A stretch of 45,200 bases of DNA from assembly GCA_002633005.1 (NCBI GenBank), contig NMRA01000255.1, positions 10,632-55,831 on the forward strand. The letters are read 5' to 3'. Positions 13,233-23,568 of this stretch are shown piece by piece. Source of the stretch: Phoronis australis. Lineage: Eukaryota > Phoronida > Phoronidae. Made by a program: the position numbers and the translations under genes. Below the pieces are notes generated by a model. The model saw only the letters and a list, made by a program, of their open reading frames with translations. It did no database searches and was not told the origin of the DNA. How positions within the stretch are numbered: the stretch's first letter is position 1; every line of letters starts with the position of its first letter.

Positions 13233-16200
13233 CCACGCTTCCCTGTTTTCAAAATCAGAAAAATCCTTTTAAAATATACAATTATTTCCATTTTCTTTAA
13301 ATTCTAGCACCTTCCAGTGTTTATATCTCAGGTAGAAGTCTGTGCTATGTAGGAACATTCTTATATCATCATGTAACACAATGAATGTAAGAATTATAAC
13401 GATTAAAAATCTCTATGGGCTATCAAAATCACCATGAATTGGCTTTGAACTCTCGCTTATTTCAACAAGCAGAAATGCACTGTTTCCATTAAGTGTGCAT
13501 GCAAAATAAAAAAGGCCCTGAAAGATTGGGAATCAATGCAAAGCTCTATCATTAGATTAATTACCATATGACTATAGTAGTACCTGGCGAAACATGGTGT
13601 GACAATATAAAGCTTTATGAAGTTCCCGTACTTTGAGAACTCAATACCAGCACTGGTCGGATATGAAGAACCAGTTTTATCCACTAAATAATGGGCCCGT
13701 TATTCAGTGATGCCTAGTTCTCTAAATCAAGGACCACCATATCCAACCAGCGCCTCAGACAAATTTAATCGACAAAATCAAATTTTATTTGGCCACCTGG
13801 GATTTTCAGTTTCGGCAACCTCAGATTTCATTTGGTGACCTGGCAAAAACTATTGCCAGGTCGCTAACGGCTAAATCACAATCAAGGTCGAGAGTTGACT
13901 GTGCTACAGTCTAAAATAAATTTTTTTGGTCACTTACCAAATGCCAACTGAATCTCATATGCAAAGAGTTATTTGTGCAAATTGAAAAAAGAATCATCAA
14001 AATCGGACAATGTTTGAGAAATTTATGCATGTTTTTGTCTATGAATTTCATGCATTTTTAGCATTACCAGTGGCCATTTTAAAAATTACAATCTTCAGTA
14101 GTCAACAGTAGAAAAGAAATTTATTTTATCAAGTAAGCAATTACTTAGATATGACTGGAAAAAATTTGAGTCACTTTTAAAATCACTTAAATGAAGCTGT
14201 GCTTAATCATTGAGAAATGGTAGGGTTCATCATAAAACAGGCACTCGTTACGAAATTTGTAAATTCTGTGTTTCTAACCCTCACTTACTGTAAAGAAGGT
14301 TAAAAACTAAAGTTCACACTCTGTCATAAAAAGAACTGCAGACTATGTTAGCCAAGGCAACACAGCAAATTATTCAATATCTAAATAAACCAAAGGTTTG
14401 GATATTGACTGGGTTCTGCTATGTTGAACCCAGGTCGCATTTTGCGACCTAGCCAAAATCCCAGGTCGCATTTTCAAAATCCAACTCGCATTCATAAATG
14501 CCAGGTCGCAAAATTTTCCCGCCATTTTTGATTTTTTAGATCATCGAGAAAATGTTTAGATTATGCTCTTACCTACTCACAAATTTCAGACCGCAAAATT
14601 GACTTCGTTCATGCAGGTACGGCGTTGCTGTTCTTCACAACCGCCATTGGAAGGCTCTAGAGCGCAAAGCAAATTGCTGACGTGAAAGTTGAATCAGTGC
14701 TCTATAACTGACACGTACATTCGAGTAGCTAAGTTTGCGATGTGAAAAGCGAGAAAATGCCCATTGAAAAAGTATCCGGCATTTTGCTAGGTCTGACCTG
14801 CTACTGGCTGTCATCAAAGTTGTTAAAGATTCAAACTAACTTGGAGTGCAAATTCCCTCCACTTTTTGTTCGCAGCCCAAATTTTGCAACTTAACTCGAC
14901 ATTTGAAAAACATCAGTCGAAAAAAATCCGTGAAACGATGCCCTAACTGAATGACCTATTTGGATGCGCGGGAACAGTTCAGTGCAAAATTTCACAACAA
15001 AAATGTGGTACTTATGCTATTTACGTACTCAGCAATTAGTGAATTAATGAATATAACCTCGAAATAATTCCTGACTCCCTCCGTGCGGTTTTCCATCGGG
15101 TAATGGCGAGTTTGCTCCTCAATACCTTCACAGTACGAGAAAAATAGATCAGTAACAAAACGGCACGCATGTCACTAGTGTAAACAACAAAACCGGAATT
15201 TAGTTTTTAAATATTGAGAAAAGATGTTTTGTTTTTTGAAAACTGAATTTGTTGTGTAAAATGAGAGTGACTCACCATATAGGCTGCGTGTCAATTTTAA
15301 ACCACGCGCGGTCGTTTGTAGTGCCCTATGGTGGCGCTAGCCTGAACTGTGGGCGCTTAATTGGAAATTCTCAAAAGTTGAGGGGGAACGCTTAATAGAT
15401 CGACCAGTGAGCGCTTATTATGAAACTCTTCAAAGGTAGGGAGTAGGCTTGTACGTGAGCATAGTCGTTAACTTGAGTGTTTGCGGTATAATAAGATATT
15501 AAAAGACTGCAATGGTAAGAAACGTTATAATAATACGATTTTGCGAGGCAAACTCCATCTAGTAGGGGTGACTTCCTGGATATCGTTACCACCTACATTG
15601 TACCCTTTTTAGCCACCTGGAATGATTTTGTTTTTAACTGCCCGCTTCAGCCGGAACAAGGTTGTTTCTATAGGAGTCTGAACATTTTACGGCGACGGGG
15701 TTCGGGGAGCGAAAAGTTGCCGGGGGGAGGGGTGGGGGAGGTGTAAAGAGAAGAATGAAAAGTTCGCTAACTTGAACCACAATTTCGCATCTCGTGCCAG
15801 TTTAGTTGCAATAGCTGGCTACAGGCATAGAATACAGGGTTTACAGAACATCGACCTCGGGAAACATCGGAACAGGAAAACGTCAGTTCTGGGTTATATC
15901 GGTCCCGGGACCGACATCGGGTCTTTTATAACCGCTGGGAATCTGAGTTCATTTTCAAATAAACCAGAGCCAAGCTGGTATACTTTTATTTAGGACTGTC
16001 GCTGTTCTTTGAAGTGGTGCGCACGCGTGTGTTCACGCACTTGAATCGCTGGAGTAGGCCTACACTTTACGTTGGCAGCAACATGTGAAAGACAAATCAT
16101 ATTTCACGCACGTAGCCCCAGAAACAAGTAAAGGGTTTGAGAATTTCTTGGCAAATGAAAGTAAAGACGTCGTTTAGCGATTAATAAGGTTGTCATTTTC

Positions 16201-19200
16201 ACTTTGGCTGTCTTAATACCATAAAAAGAAGAAGCACATCAGGGCTTGGAATGACCAATGACAAAAAACGCGGAAACTTTTACGGCCCAAAACATGCGCG
16301 CTACTCAGCCTTGAAATGGTCGATGTGAACCTTTCCCCGACAAAAATCGGGAAGACTAAAAAAGAAAAAAAAAACGTTACCACCATCAGTAGCATGCGTC
16401 TGCGTCCTTTTAGCTCGTCCGTCCGCTCCCAACCCACACATTTTTGGCTGCAGAGCCGTAGTATTTGTCGCCGCGGTTTACAATAACACGAGATGCCATT
16501 GAAAATCCCACCACGCTATCCCAGATGCCCTGGCAATGTTGACAATTTACGTTCCTCCAAAACATAAAGAGCAACTTCCGCTTTTCGAGGTGAACGTCGT
16601 CTGCAACGCCACGGTAAGAAGGGAATTTGCCGTGGAAATTTTATATCAAATTCGATTTTTTTTACGCGGAAATATAACAAAATGCGCGGAAAATTCCAAG
16701 CCCTGGCACATCTCAGTCTAAATCATGATTGCCTGCCGGGACCGCTTGCACGCTAACGGTGCCGCAGTGCGATATCAGGGATATTGTCGTGGATATTTGG
16801 GAAATGTAATAAGGACATTTTATGTGAAAAATAAACATTTTTGTCCACCACAAAGTTTGGTAAGTTGATCGCTTAAGAATTAGTAGAAACACCGTTGTTT
16901 TGTGAAATTTTATCACCTGTTAAGCAGTGGTCTGAAACTTTTTTTTATAAACCTCACAAATCATTGAAATGTAGAGTACGTACCCCTGTGTAATGTACGT
17001 ACCCCTGTGCAGTGTATGTACCTTCAACCTCTATGCTATAAAGTATTGCCCACAAGTATGTTAACTTTACATACTGCTGTTCTCATGAACAATACCGATA
17101 TTTCCAAAATGCATCCAGTCTGACCCCCCCAACCGGTACCATTTTTTACTTTTTACAAGTGGAACACTGGGCCTAGCATTGCTTTAACTATTTTGACCAA
17201 CTGGTGAATGTATTGAAAACTAGGCAAATAGCACCAACAAAGTTTTTTAAAAAAGTAGTTATTTGTCATTTTCTTTTTGTAAGGATCATATTGCAAGGGA
17301 GGAAGTTCTCAATATACTTTGTTAAGATATGCAATGTATCATCATCTAGAACAACTTGATCAGCATGGTAATAACTTTTCTTACTTTAGTATGTAATACT
17401 TCTTCAATTTGATAAATAACTTGTTAAATTAAAAGCTACCTTATGAATTTTTGCATGGTAGAAGTTGGCTTTGACCACAAGTTGTAGTGTATGTTATGTA
17501 CCCTTTTGTACAACTGTGATGCATTAGGCCATAAAATTTTGTTCGGTGGTTCTTGTGCAAAAATATTTTAGATTAAAAACCTGGAATGAAGGTACTTTGA
17601 AATAACCCAGCTTTTACAGTTATATGACAACCATCATTTGTCACCAAAAGTGGCCACCGAATATGCCGGACCTTGATTGTGATTTGCCCGCAAATCCAAA
17701 TGTTATTTGGTGTTAACCTTATTGTTGAACCGTCAACGCTGCACGTAGTAACATAGATTTGATATTTTAGCCAGGCTTAAGTGTAATTTGTAAATAATCT
17801 CTCAGCATACAGAAGATTAAGACATGACGTAGTATAACTTCTAAGACAAAGTCACTAAAAAGTCATCACCTCTGTTGGCCCGAACCAGAGGCGATTCAGA
17901 GGCTATAGGCGCTCTGTACGCCGGAAGCTTTTCGGCAAATTATGCCTCGCAACGACTAAACCATCAAAGTCACGTTGTTATAAATACCTTTTGCACATAG
18001 AGGAACACCTTAGGAGGTTGTCAATGTGTTTAATTCCTTCCAACTCGAACAAATACTCCCGTTATGAAACCTTTTCTTCGAGCAGTCCCTATTTCAGTTC
18101 CCAAAATCGTGAAATCAACATTTTCATTTTTTAACCAGGCCGAAGGTCAGAAGTTGCGGACCTACCGGCGAACTTTGAAAGCTGAAGTTCCCGCCCTTTA
18201 CGTACGTGCTGCCGGGAACCAGCCGTGCATTTGCCGTGTTGTTAAACATTAAAATGTCAAATATGTGCACAAAGACTATTAAATGTCATATCAACAGCAT
18301 TTATTTTTATCAAATACAAACAATAATTCATTGAAATACAATCAGTTTCAAGTAACGCCAATTAAAGACAAGTATAAGTGGTAGCATTTTGGAAACGAAC
18401 ATTTGACTGACAAGACCGCAATGGCTCACCTTTGGCCTATTTAAAGATTGAGGTCATGAANNNNNNNNNCAGGGCTCAACACTAACGGTTGCCCGATTGC
18501 CCGTGTACATGTAGATTTTGCGTTGGGCAAGTGGAATTTGAAAAATACTTGCCCGATGGGCAAGTTAAAAAGCTAGCCGCATAGGTAAGTAGATCCTAAG
18601 ATTGTCTGCTCGACATTTGCTCCAAAGTAACGAACCCCGACACAAGCCTAAAAACCGTCGAAAAAGCCCCTGTGGCCGTCAAAGAAACTCCCGTCTTCGA
18701 ATGAGCACCGAAAGGAAAATAGAACGAGTGTGATGCAGCGTGCACAGATGACGCTCGCGGTCAAATCCTTTCGATTCTCTGAACGTGCCCTGCAGTTTCT
18801 GAATAAGTTGTCACGTGATACTACTGATCGTCTGCACTCTGGCAAAACGTCTAAACATGGAAGCCGTCCAGTCCTGGACGGCATTGGTTTAGTTGCTAAA
18901 AACGAGTTCAGGAAGAATCAACGCAATAATATGAAACGAAAAGAGTGCGGGGATGGGTTCCGTCATGGGAAATTAGGTTTTCTGGCCTGCGAGACAGTGA
19001 ACAAGGGATGACGTTTGATTTTTGCTGGCGTTTACCCATGTACAGCTGGAAGCACCGCGTTCGTCAGCGGATGTAAGTCATACAGATAAGCGCAAAAGCT
19101 AAAAAGTGAATGATGGATGGCATATTTTCTACACTATACAGCAGTTTAAAAGGCCTGCTATTTATTCAGGGGGAATTCCAAAGGACTTTCTTATGAATTC

Positions 19201-20116
19201 CCGGCTCCCGGTGGCGACTCCCGAAAGAAGAGGAATACATGTACGGTCTTCGGGATTGCCGCTCTGAAGTCTGAAGGGTGACATTTTCGCGGTCTATCTA
19301 TTTTTTCAAAAATGTAATTATTTATTGAAAATAAAAGTATATGTGGCATTATTATATGCTAAAATTTGATTTTAATTTAATACAAGCTACCGATGACCAA
19401 AACTGTGCAGATTTTTACGGATAGCAAAAAATGAAATTCAGGTTAGCAACAACTCATGTTTAATGCATGAGGGCGTATAAACTAATGAACACACAGAAGT
19501 GTCTAGAGTTCATGCCCTAGCTCATTTCGGCGCCTGTGAACGTGTGACAGTGGTTCAGATACCATAGTTACTCTTCTAATTTGTCTCTCTAGTTTTGACA
19601 CACCTTATAAATAAAAGTTATATAAGAAGAATCGTTGAAAAAATACCAACTCATGTATATAGCGTGCACAACACAAGAGGAGGCTCAGCACAGGCAGCCC
19701 TACGGTAACACATTACCTAGGTGTGCACATGCACGGTGCTATTTGGGATTGTACTTGGGGCAAGTGAATTCGTTGATCGGGCAAGTAAAAATTTCAACTA
19801 CTTAAAAAGTTAAGGTTGAGCCCTGTCAGGTGTTCCTCTATGCGCAAAAGGTATTTATAACAACGTGACTTTGATGGTTTAGTCGGTGCGAGGCATAATT
19901 CGCCGAAAAGCTCCCGCGTACAGAGCGCCTATAGCCTCTGCATCGCCTCTGGTTCGGGCCAACAGAGGCGATGGTCATTGCCTATGATGACGTCTGACGA
20001 TATGATCGCTCAGTAAATACCGTTTTTGTTTGATGCAGTGTTTCTTTACACATCGCGTCGGTTAAACGTTCTCTCTCTTCGTGATACCGTCGCTGTTGCT
20101 CCAGTAAAGTTTCCAT
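841..20116 (-). CDS. SF3A3: Splicing factor 3A subunit 3 (SF3a60), 15 coding exons
   Basis: Subunit of the SF3a heterotrimer of the U2 snRNP; in the nucleus it helps U2 engage the branch site during early spliceosome assembly (family knowledge). Coding exons from 5' to 3' on the minus strand: 20116-20021, 13064-13017, 12100-12048, 11104-10999, 10485-10413, 9950-9859, 9698-9616, 7392-7254, 6947-6811, 6387-6277, 5786-5552, 4783-4673, 1910-1820, 1239-1184, 918-841. They total 1509 nt, 502 residues plus TGA (human 501). Every intron starts GT and ends AG, and phases agree. The N-terminus [14 protein letters not shown] is the family start. A SAP-like stretch ([18 protein letters not shown]) lies near residues 250-295, and an acidic Asp/Glu/Ser run follows near 345-380. 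The C-terminal C2H2/matrin-type zinc finger has C409, C412, H426 and H432. The protein ends DLKRQGLL. The first donor (GTATTT) is weak but gives the correct frame. Confidence 0.97.
2401..2415 (+). promoter_or_regulatory. CTCF-like motif 1 (A unit)
   Basis: GCCACTAGATGGCGC fits the CTCF core CCASYAGRKGGCRS except for T at one Y/S position. First of ten same-strand matches in this intron. Motif match only; occupancy is not shown. Confidence 0.4.
2545..2559 (+). promoter_or_regulatory. CTCF-like motif 2 (B unit)
   Basis: GCCACTAGGGGGCAG is close to the textbook CTCF core. It lies 144 bp after motif 1 and on the same strand. Confidence 0.45.
2810..2824 (+). promoter_or_regulatory. CTCF-like motif 4 (A unit)
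   Basis: GCCACTAGGTGGTGC, same strand. A weaker C-unit form lies between motifs 2 and 4 at 2695-2709 (ACCACTAGGAAGCGC). Confidence 0.35.
2958..2972 (+). promoter_or_regulatory. CTCF-like motif 5 (B unit), strongest
   Basis: ACCACCAGGGGGCAT contains CCACCAGGGGGCA, a complete fit to the vertebrate CTCF core. Same strand as the others, 148 bp after the previous A unit. Confidence 0.5.
3102..3116 (+). promoter_or_regulatory. CTCF-like motif 6 (C unit)
   Basis: GCCACTAGGAGGTGC, same strand, 144 bp after motif 5. A weaker member of the series. Confidence 0.3.
3255..3269 (+). promoter_or_regulatory. CTCF-like motif 7 (diverged A unit)
   Basis: GCCAGAAGAGGGCAT contains CCAGAAGAGGGCA, a good CTCF core fit. 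It follows the second head segment as motif 1 follows the first, so it is homologous to motif 1 although the bases differ. Weaker later members are at 3563-3575, 4345-4359 and 4489-4503. Confidence 0.45.
3599..4239 (+). mobile_element. Solo-LTR-like insertion
   Basis: About 640 bp interrupting the composite repeat and bounded by TGTC and GACA. It has LTR-like internal order: a TATAAATAC box near 3825, a transcribed-region-like stretch, and AATAAAGGATTA near 4134. No internal retrotransposon domain is adjacent, so it would be a solo LTR. No clear target-site duplication was found, and the exact ends are uncertain. Confidence 0.4.
4784..6810. other. SF3A3 introns 4784-5551, 5787-6276, 6388-6810
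   Basis: Three introns of 768, 490 and 423 bp separating SF3A3 exons. I recognise no repeats, RNA genes or other coding sequence in them. An ambiguous base lies in a G run at about 5883. Confidence 0.6.
7892..9473. mobile_element. Non-autonomous DNA transposon with 35-bp inverted ends, TA flanks
   Basis: Inside SF3A3 intron 7393-9615. The left end at 7892-7926 starts TGTGACCCACCACCACAAAA. The right end at 9439-9473, read on the other strand, starts TGTGACCCACCACGACAAAA; 34 of 35 positions match. TA lies immediately outside both ends (7890-7891 and 9474-9475), as in Tc1/mariner-like insertions. The 1582-bp interior has no transposase-like reading frame. Superfamily assignment is tentative. 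Confidence 0.75.
9951..13016. other. SF3A3 introns 9951-10412, 10486-10998, 11105-12047, 12101-13016
   Basis: Introns of 462, 513, 943 and 916 bp. No recognised gene or mobile element. The 11464-11530 stretch faintly resembles a tRNA-derived SINE head, but I do not call it. Confidence 0.55.
13160..13228. repeat. (TG)n microsatellite
   Basis: About 69 bp of TG dinucleotides with one ambiguous base and one GGG interruption near 13188-13192. It lies in the first SF3A3 intron about 100 bp from exon 2. Confidence 0.95.
13790..14520. repeat. Diverged repeats with GGTCGC / GCGACC hairpins
   Basis: Repeated 'CCAGGTCGC' words (about 13856, 14430, 14461, 14501) and the palindrome AGGTCGCATTTTGCGACCT near 14430-14450. 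The word AAATCACAATCAAGGTC at about 13873 recurs inverted at about 17670-17686, so part of this intron may be one old transposon of about 3.8 kb. Boundaries are not resolved. Confidence 0.35.
16240..16705. mobile_element. MITE, CAGGGCTTGGAAT inverted ends
   Basis: 466 bp in the first SF3A3 intron. The left end CAGGGCTTGGAAT (16240-16252) is inverted at 16693-16705. GCACAT directly abuts both ends (16234-16239 and 16706-16711), a likely target duplication. The CAGGG terminus is typical of hAT elements, although those usually duplicate 8 bp. No transposase frame is present. Confidence 0.65.
16974..17025. repeat. Short tandem repeat of GTACGTACCCCTGTG type
   Basis: Two near-identical units plus a diverged third (GTGTATGTACC) of about 20 bp each. 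Minor local duplication in the first SF3A3 intron. Confidence 0.5.
17864..19973. mobile_element. Long terminal-inverted-repeat element (arms ~147 bp)
   Basis: The left arm 17864-18012 begins CATCACCTCTGTTGGCCCG. The right arm 19827-19973, on the other strand, begins CATCGCCTCTGTTGGCCCG. The arms match along about 147 bp with scattered differences. The right edge is 47 bp from the donor of SF3A3 coding exon 1. A hAT-like element sits inside it (18470-19825). No target duplication was resolved and no transposase frame is recognised. Confidence 0.75.
18470..19825. mobile_element. hAT-like non-autonomous element nested in the long-TIR element
   Basis: Ends CAGGGCTCAAC (18470) and GTTGAGCCCTG (to 19825) are perfect inverted repeats. 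Subterminal GGGCAAG / CTTGCCC words recur near both ends (about 18490-18565 and 19757-19790). The left flank is nine undetermined bases (18461-18469), exactly where an 8-bp target copy would be. No hAT transposase frame is recognised in the 1.36-kb body. Confidence 0.65.
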
Positions 20117-20230
20117 GTTTACTCGTAGCAGAAACCCGCTATTACAATAAACAGCAATAAAAATCACCGGCTAAACGTCGAATCTCAAAAATGGCGTGCA
20201 ATGTGCCAGGATAATAGTAAAATTAAAACT
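20117..20230 (-). promoter_or_regulatory. SF3A3 5' UTR/promoter region with YY1-like site
   Basis: This is the sequence immediately upstream of the SF3A3 start codon. On the plus strand AAAATGGCG (20189-20197) matches the core of the YY1 motif (AANATGGCG), which often sits just at or after the start site of housekeeping genes with a short 5' UTR. It is about 75 bp upstream of the ATG. No TATA box is evident. The assignment rests on motif and position only. Confidence 0.35.
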
Positions 20231-20689
20231 TCTGACAATAGGCGGCGCCGCTGCATGTGTCTCGTGCCTTGTTCAGATAACGTCTTTGTGTTTTTCATAG
20301 ACATACATTGTTTTCATAACTATGGCATTATCACAATATATCCACGCATATATGATATTACACTGTGCTGTTGCATGCTCTTGCTCGACTTATTGACTCT
20401 CTGGAGTTTTCCGAAAGAGATTCCACCCATTACGGGGATCCTTACGAAAAAATGGTGGACCAAAAAGCCCTCATGGGAATTTTTCTCGGGATCGTTTGTC
20501 GCATGCCTGTCGTAGGACAAATTTATAAAAATGAGCCAAGATATGGTTATATTCTCTATTTGGGTCCTAAAATGACCATTAAAAATTTATTTATTCATTT
20601 ATTGTCAGTGATATTTACAATAAGGGTAATCCCACCAGTCTCAAAGTTTCACTGCTTTCCATGTGACTGGCTCCAAAAACATACAAAGA

Positions 20690-21115
20690 CAGTGAGACAC
20701 AAATAGACTTATAGAAATAAAAGACAAGACTTTAATGATCAATGATGAATATGAAACTGTCATGGAAAGACTGATGAAACAGAACAATAATAAACAAACA
20801 ATAAATAGAATATTAAAAGTACAAGACAATGTGATTACATAAAAATAAATAATAAATAGTAGTTAATAAAACTACAAGACATCATGTACGTAGATGAATA
20901 AAATACATAGGTTGCTATTAATATATTGAATGCATGATATTTGATGCACAGAACACTTCTAATTAAATTGACTGCTGATAGTGTTTTTAAAACTGCAGAT
21001 TCGGCATCGGAGGGGAGAGTGCTCCATAAATAAGCGCCGTTGTAAGTAAATTATTTTTTACCACTTTCATTTCTGGCTTTCGACAAATTAAAATTGGATG
21101 ACTGTGAGGCCCTTG
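20690..21115 (-). mobile_element. LINE 3' tail (ORF2 C-terminus remnant)
   Basis: On the minus strand, 21115 to about 20840 reads through a stop-interrupted frame containing NGAYLWSTLPSDAESA. The pattern 'NGA-x-LW-x2-LPS' is the conserved end of CR1/L2-type LINE ORF2 proteins (family knowledge). The following minus-strand sequence is A/T-rich, as in LINE 3' UTRs. Only the tail is present. Confidence 0.55.
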
Positions 21116-23340
21116 TGTTATAGTTCAAGTTTATTCGGCGGAGGCGTTGGCGGACTACTCTTCGCCCCCAATTGAAAGAGTACTCAGATCAGACAATGGT
21201 ACCAGTTGCGATCTTTTATATACTACAGGACAGCTCGCTTTGTAAAAATCGACGTTTTTGAGGCTTAAATCCACTGGTTTGATATGAACCCAAACCGCGC
21301 GGGCGAAGTGAAATCCGCCGGACTGGTATTTCAAGTGCGTCGCGGTGCCGATGTTTCTTTCACTCCCCTTGACAGTATAGGTAATCGTTCAACCTTTGAC
21401 CAAAAAGCCCGAAACGAGCCTATATTCTGCTGGCACTCAGTTCAACGCGAATGTACCCTGACCATGTCTAAGAGCATTTAAACGGAAGCCCACGTGCATT
21501 TTACAATAGAGACTTGATTTTAAATCAGTCTTTATCATCTGTGATAACGAAAAGTGAACTCAAATTAAGAGACCTCTTTCAGAAATCCCTCCCTGTACCA
21601 CTGTCCTTTAACAATGGGGTTTTAATATCCTTTTTTCTACATGATTTCGTGAAATCCCACTGCGCTCTCATTTATGTTTGGTCAGCCGTCATGATGACTG
21701 AGTGGTTCATGTATTTTCATTATCCTACCGAGGAGAAATGCAGTCAGTGTCCATTATCGTGAAATTTTCTTTTCCAAAACAGAATTATTTGCACTTAACA
21801 CATATTTATACAGAATACGCGGGTAACGTGGCAAGACTCCATCCTCAAGTTTAAGGCCAATTGATTTTCGATACTTTTGACAGGTTTAAGAATCGATTTT
21901 CCGTAGATCAGTGGTGCGCACAAATTTTGCACCGGAAGTCACGATGGATAAGACCATAAGCATAGGAAGCGGAGGGTATAAGCTTCTGCTCACCTCACGT
22001 TTCCGTTTATAATAACACACAAGTAGTAAAAGGTAATGCACCATGATGATTTTGTTATTTATAGATTCGCGGAGCCTAAAATATCTTCAAAGCTACTGAG
22101 TGAAGAGTTCTTTGGAGACGTCACGTTTTGGGTGTTGTGAGAAATTTTGGCAACGAAATTGTCACGAAAAAGACCACTGAAATTCAATATTTTAAAGTTA
22201 AATCATATTAATTGTCCTGCTCATTTTGTAGTCCAGGGTCCAAGTCATCTTTGAATTATGGGGGGACGAGCGTTAAAAGGTTTTCTTCTTTACCGGTCGC
22301 CACTAGTTTGTTTCGCCCTCACCCGGTCCCCACCACTTTCTCCCCAACGTTGCCAAACCTTATGATCACAATAGCCATCAATACCTATCCCAGGCCATGA
22401 CAAAATCTACTAACTTCCCTACAAGTGATTTTTCCAAAATTGTTCTCCCTATTGTCGCATTTTGTGGCTCATTGTACTAACCTGTTTTTATCTCATTGGA
22501 TGCCGAAAATGCACTCGTCCAAAGAACCACATGCGTAGTGGATTGCAGTTTCTGTATAAGCACCCAACCGTTTCCGAAAAAGACCCCCTGGGGAAATACT
22601 TGAATTGTGGTCACCTTTGTGCCCGCCGTAAATTTCCCCAAATTTTCTCTTCGCTATTCAAAAACATTACAAATACAATTGATGTGGGTAACTAAATAAG
22701 TGGTCGTCAAATACAAGAACCTCTATAAAAATGGACTCCCAACAAGATAAGGCGTAAATTCTCTCATGATTTATTAAATAAAACGGGTGCGTTTAATGGT
22801 TAAACACAATTTAATATATCCTATAGCATCAAAACAAATTAAAACATCTCCAAAATGGCTCTGTGAGGCTAAGCGACAGCAAACATCACACGAAATGGAG
22901 AATCGTCATGTGTACCTAAAGCTACCCAGTGCACATAACTGGTAGAAATAATGACAGGCGCACTACTTTCTAACAAAGATTTACACGTTCAAAGATGAGA
23001 ATGTAGTTATGAATAGGCTTGACTTGCTGCTTGGTTGGGGTAAGGCACCTCGCCTAGCCTAGTCTTGGTGTAGCAAGGTCAGCCTGAGTAAACGCCATTC
23101 CCAGGGAACGTTTAAGGAGGAACAGTTCGAGTACCGTTTGGATGTGCTTCGTGCAACTAATAGCAATCGTGTATTGCGCTGAGTACACGCAGCAAATATT
23201 ACGCACGGGTGTAAAACATTTCGAAAGATTTTTGACGCGAAGTTCGCCACAGCAAATACGACGGAAANNCCCCCCCCCCTCTCCACACACGGAGCATATT
23301 TGGACCAGCGCACTTAACGCGCGTGCTTTATCTTTCTATG

Positions 23341-23568
23341 CAGAGGCGGATCTACCGAGAGGGGTTCATGGGGTTCATACCCCCCATTGGGACAGCTTCA
23401 AAAATAAAAAATAAAAAACAATGTCGCCAGAAAACGAAATGAACTACTAACATCAAAAAATTCTCACACGGGGGGAAACCCCCTCCCGACCTTCCTTCCG
23501 CTCGGCGCTACGCGCCTCGGATTCCCGCAAATCCTACCCCCCTTGTTGAAAACGTAGATCTGCCACTG
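23341..23568. mobile_element. Small inverted-repeat element, CAGAGGCGGATCTAC ends
   Basis: CAGAGGCGGATCTAC at 23341 is inverted as GTAGATCTGCCACTG at 23554-23568, with runs of G and C just inside each end. CAGTGGCGGATCTA-type termini are common in hAT-like MITEs of many animals. No target duplication was seen. A partial relative with the same layout appears near 45056-45100. Confidence 0.5.

Noticed and set aside
13790-17700. Single 3.8-kb transposon spanning most of the first SF3A3 intron
   Set aside because: Only a 17-bp inverted word supports the ends; the surrounding termini do not align well enough to call boundaries.
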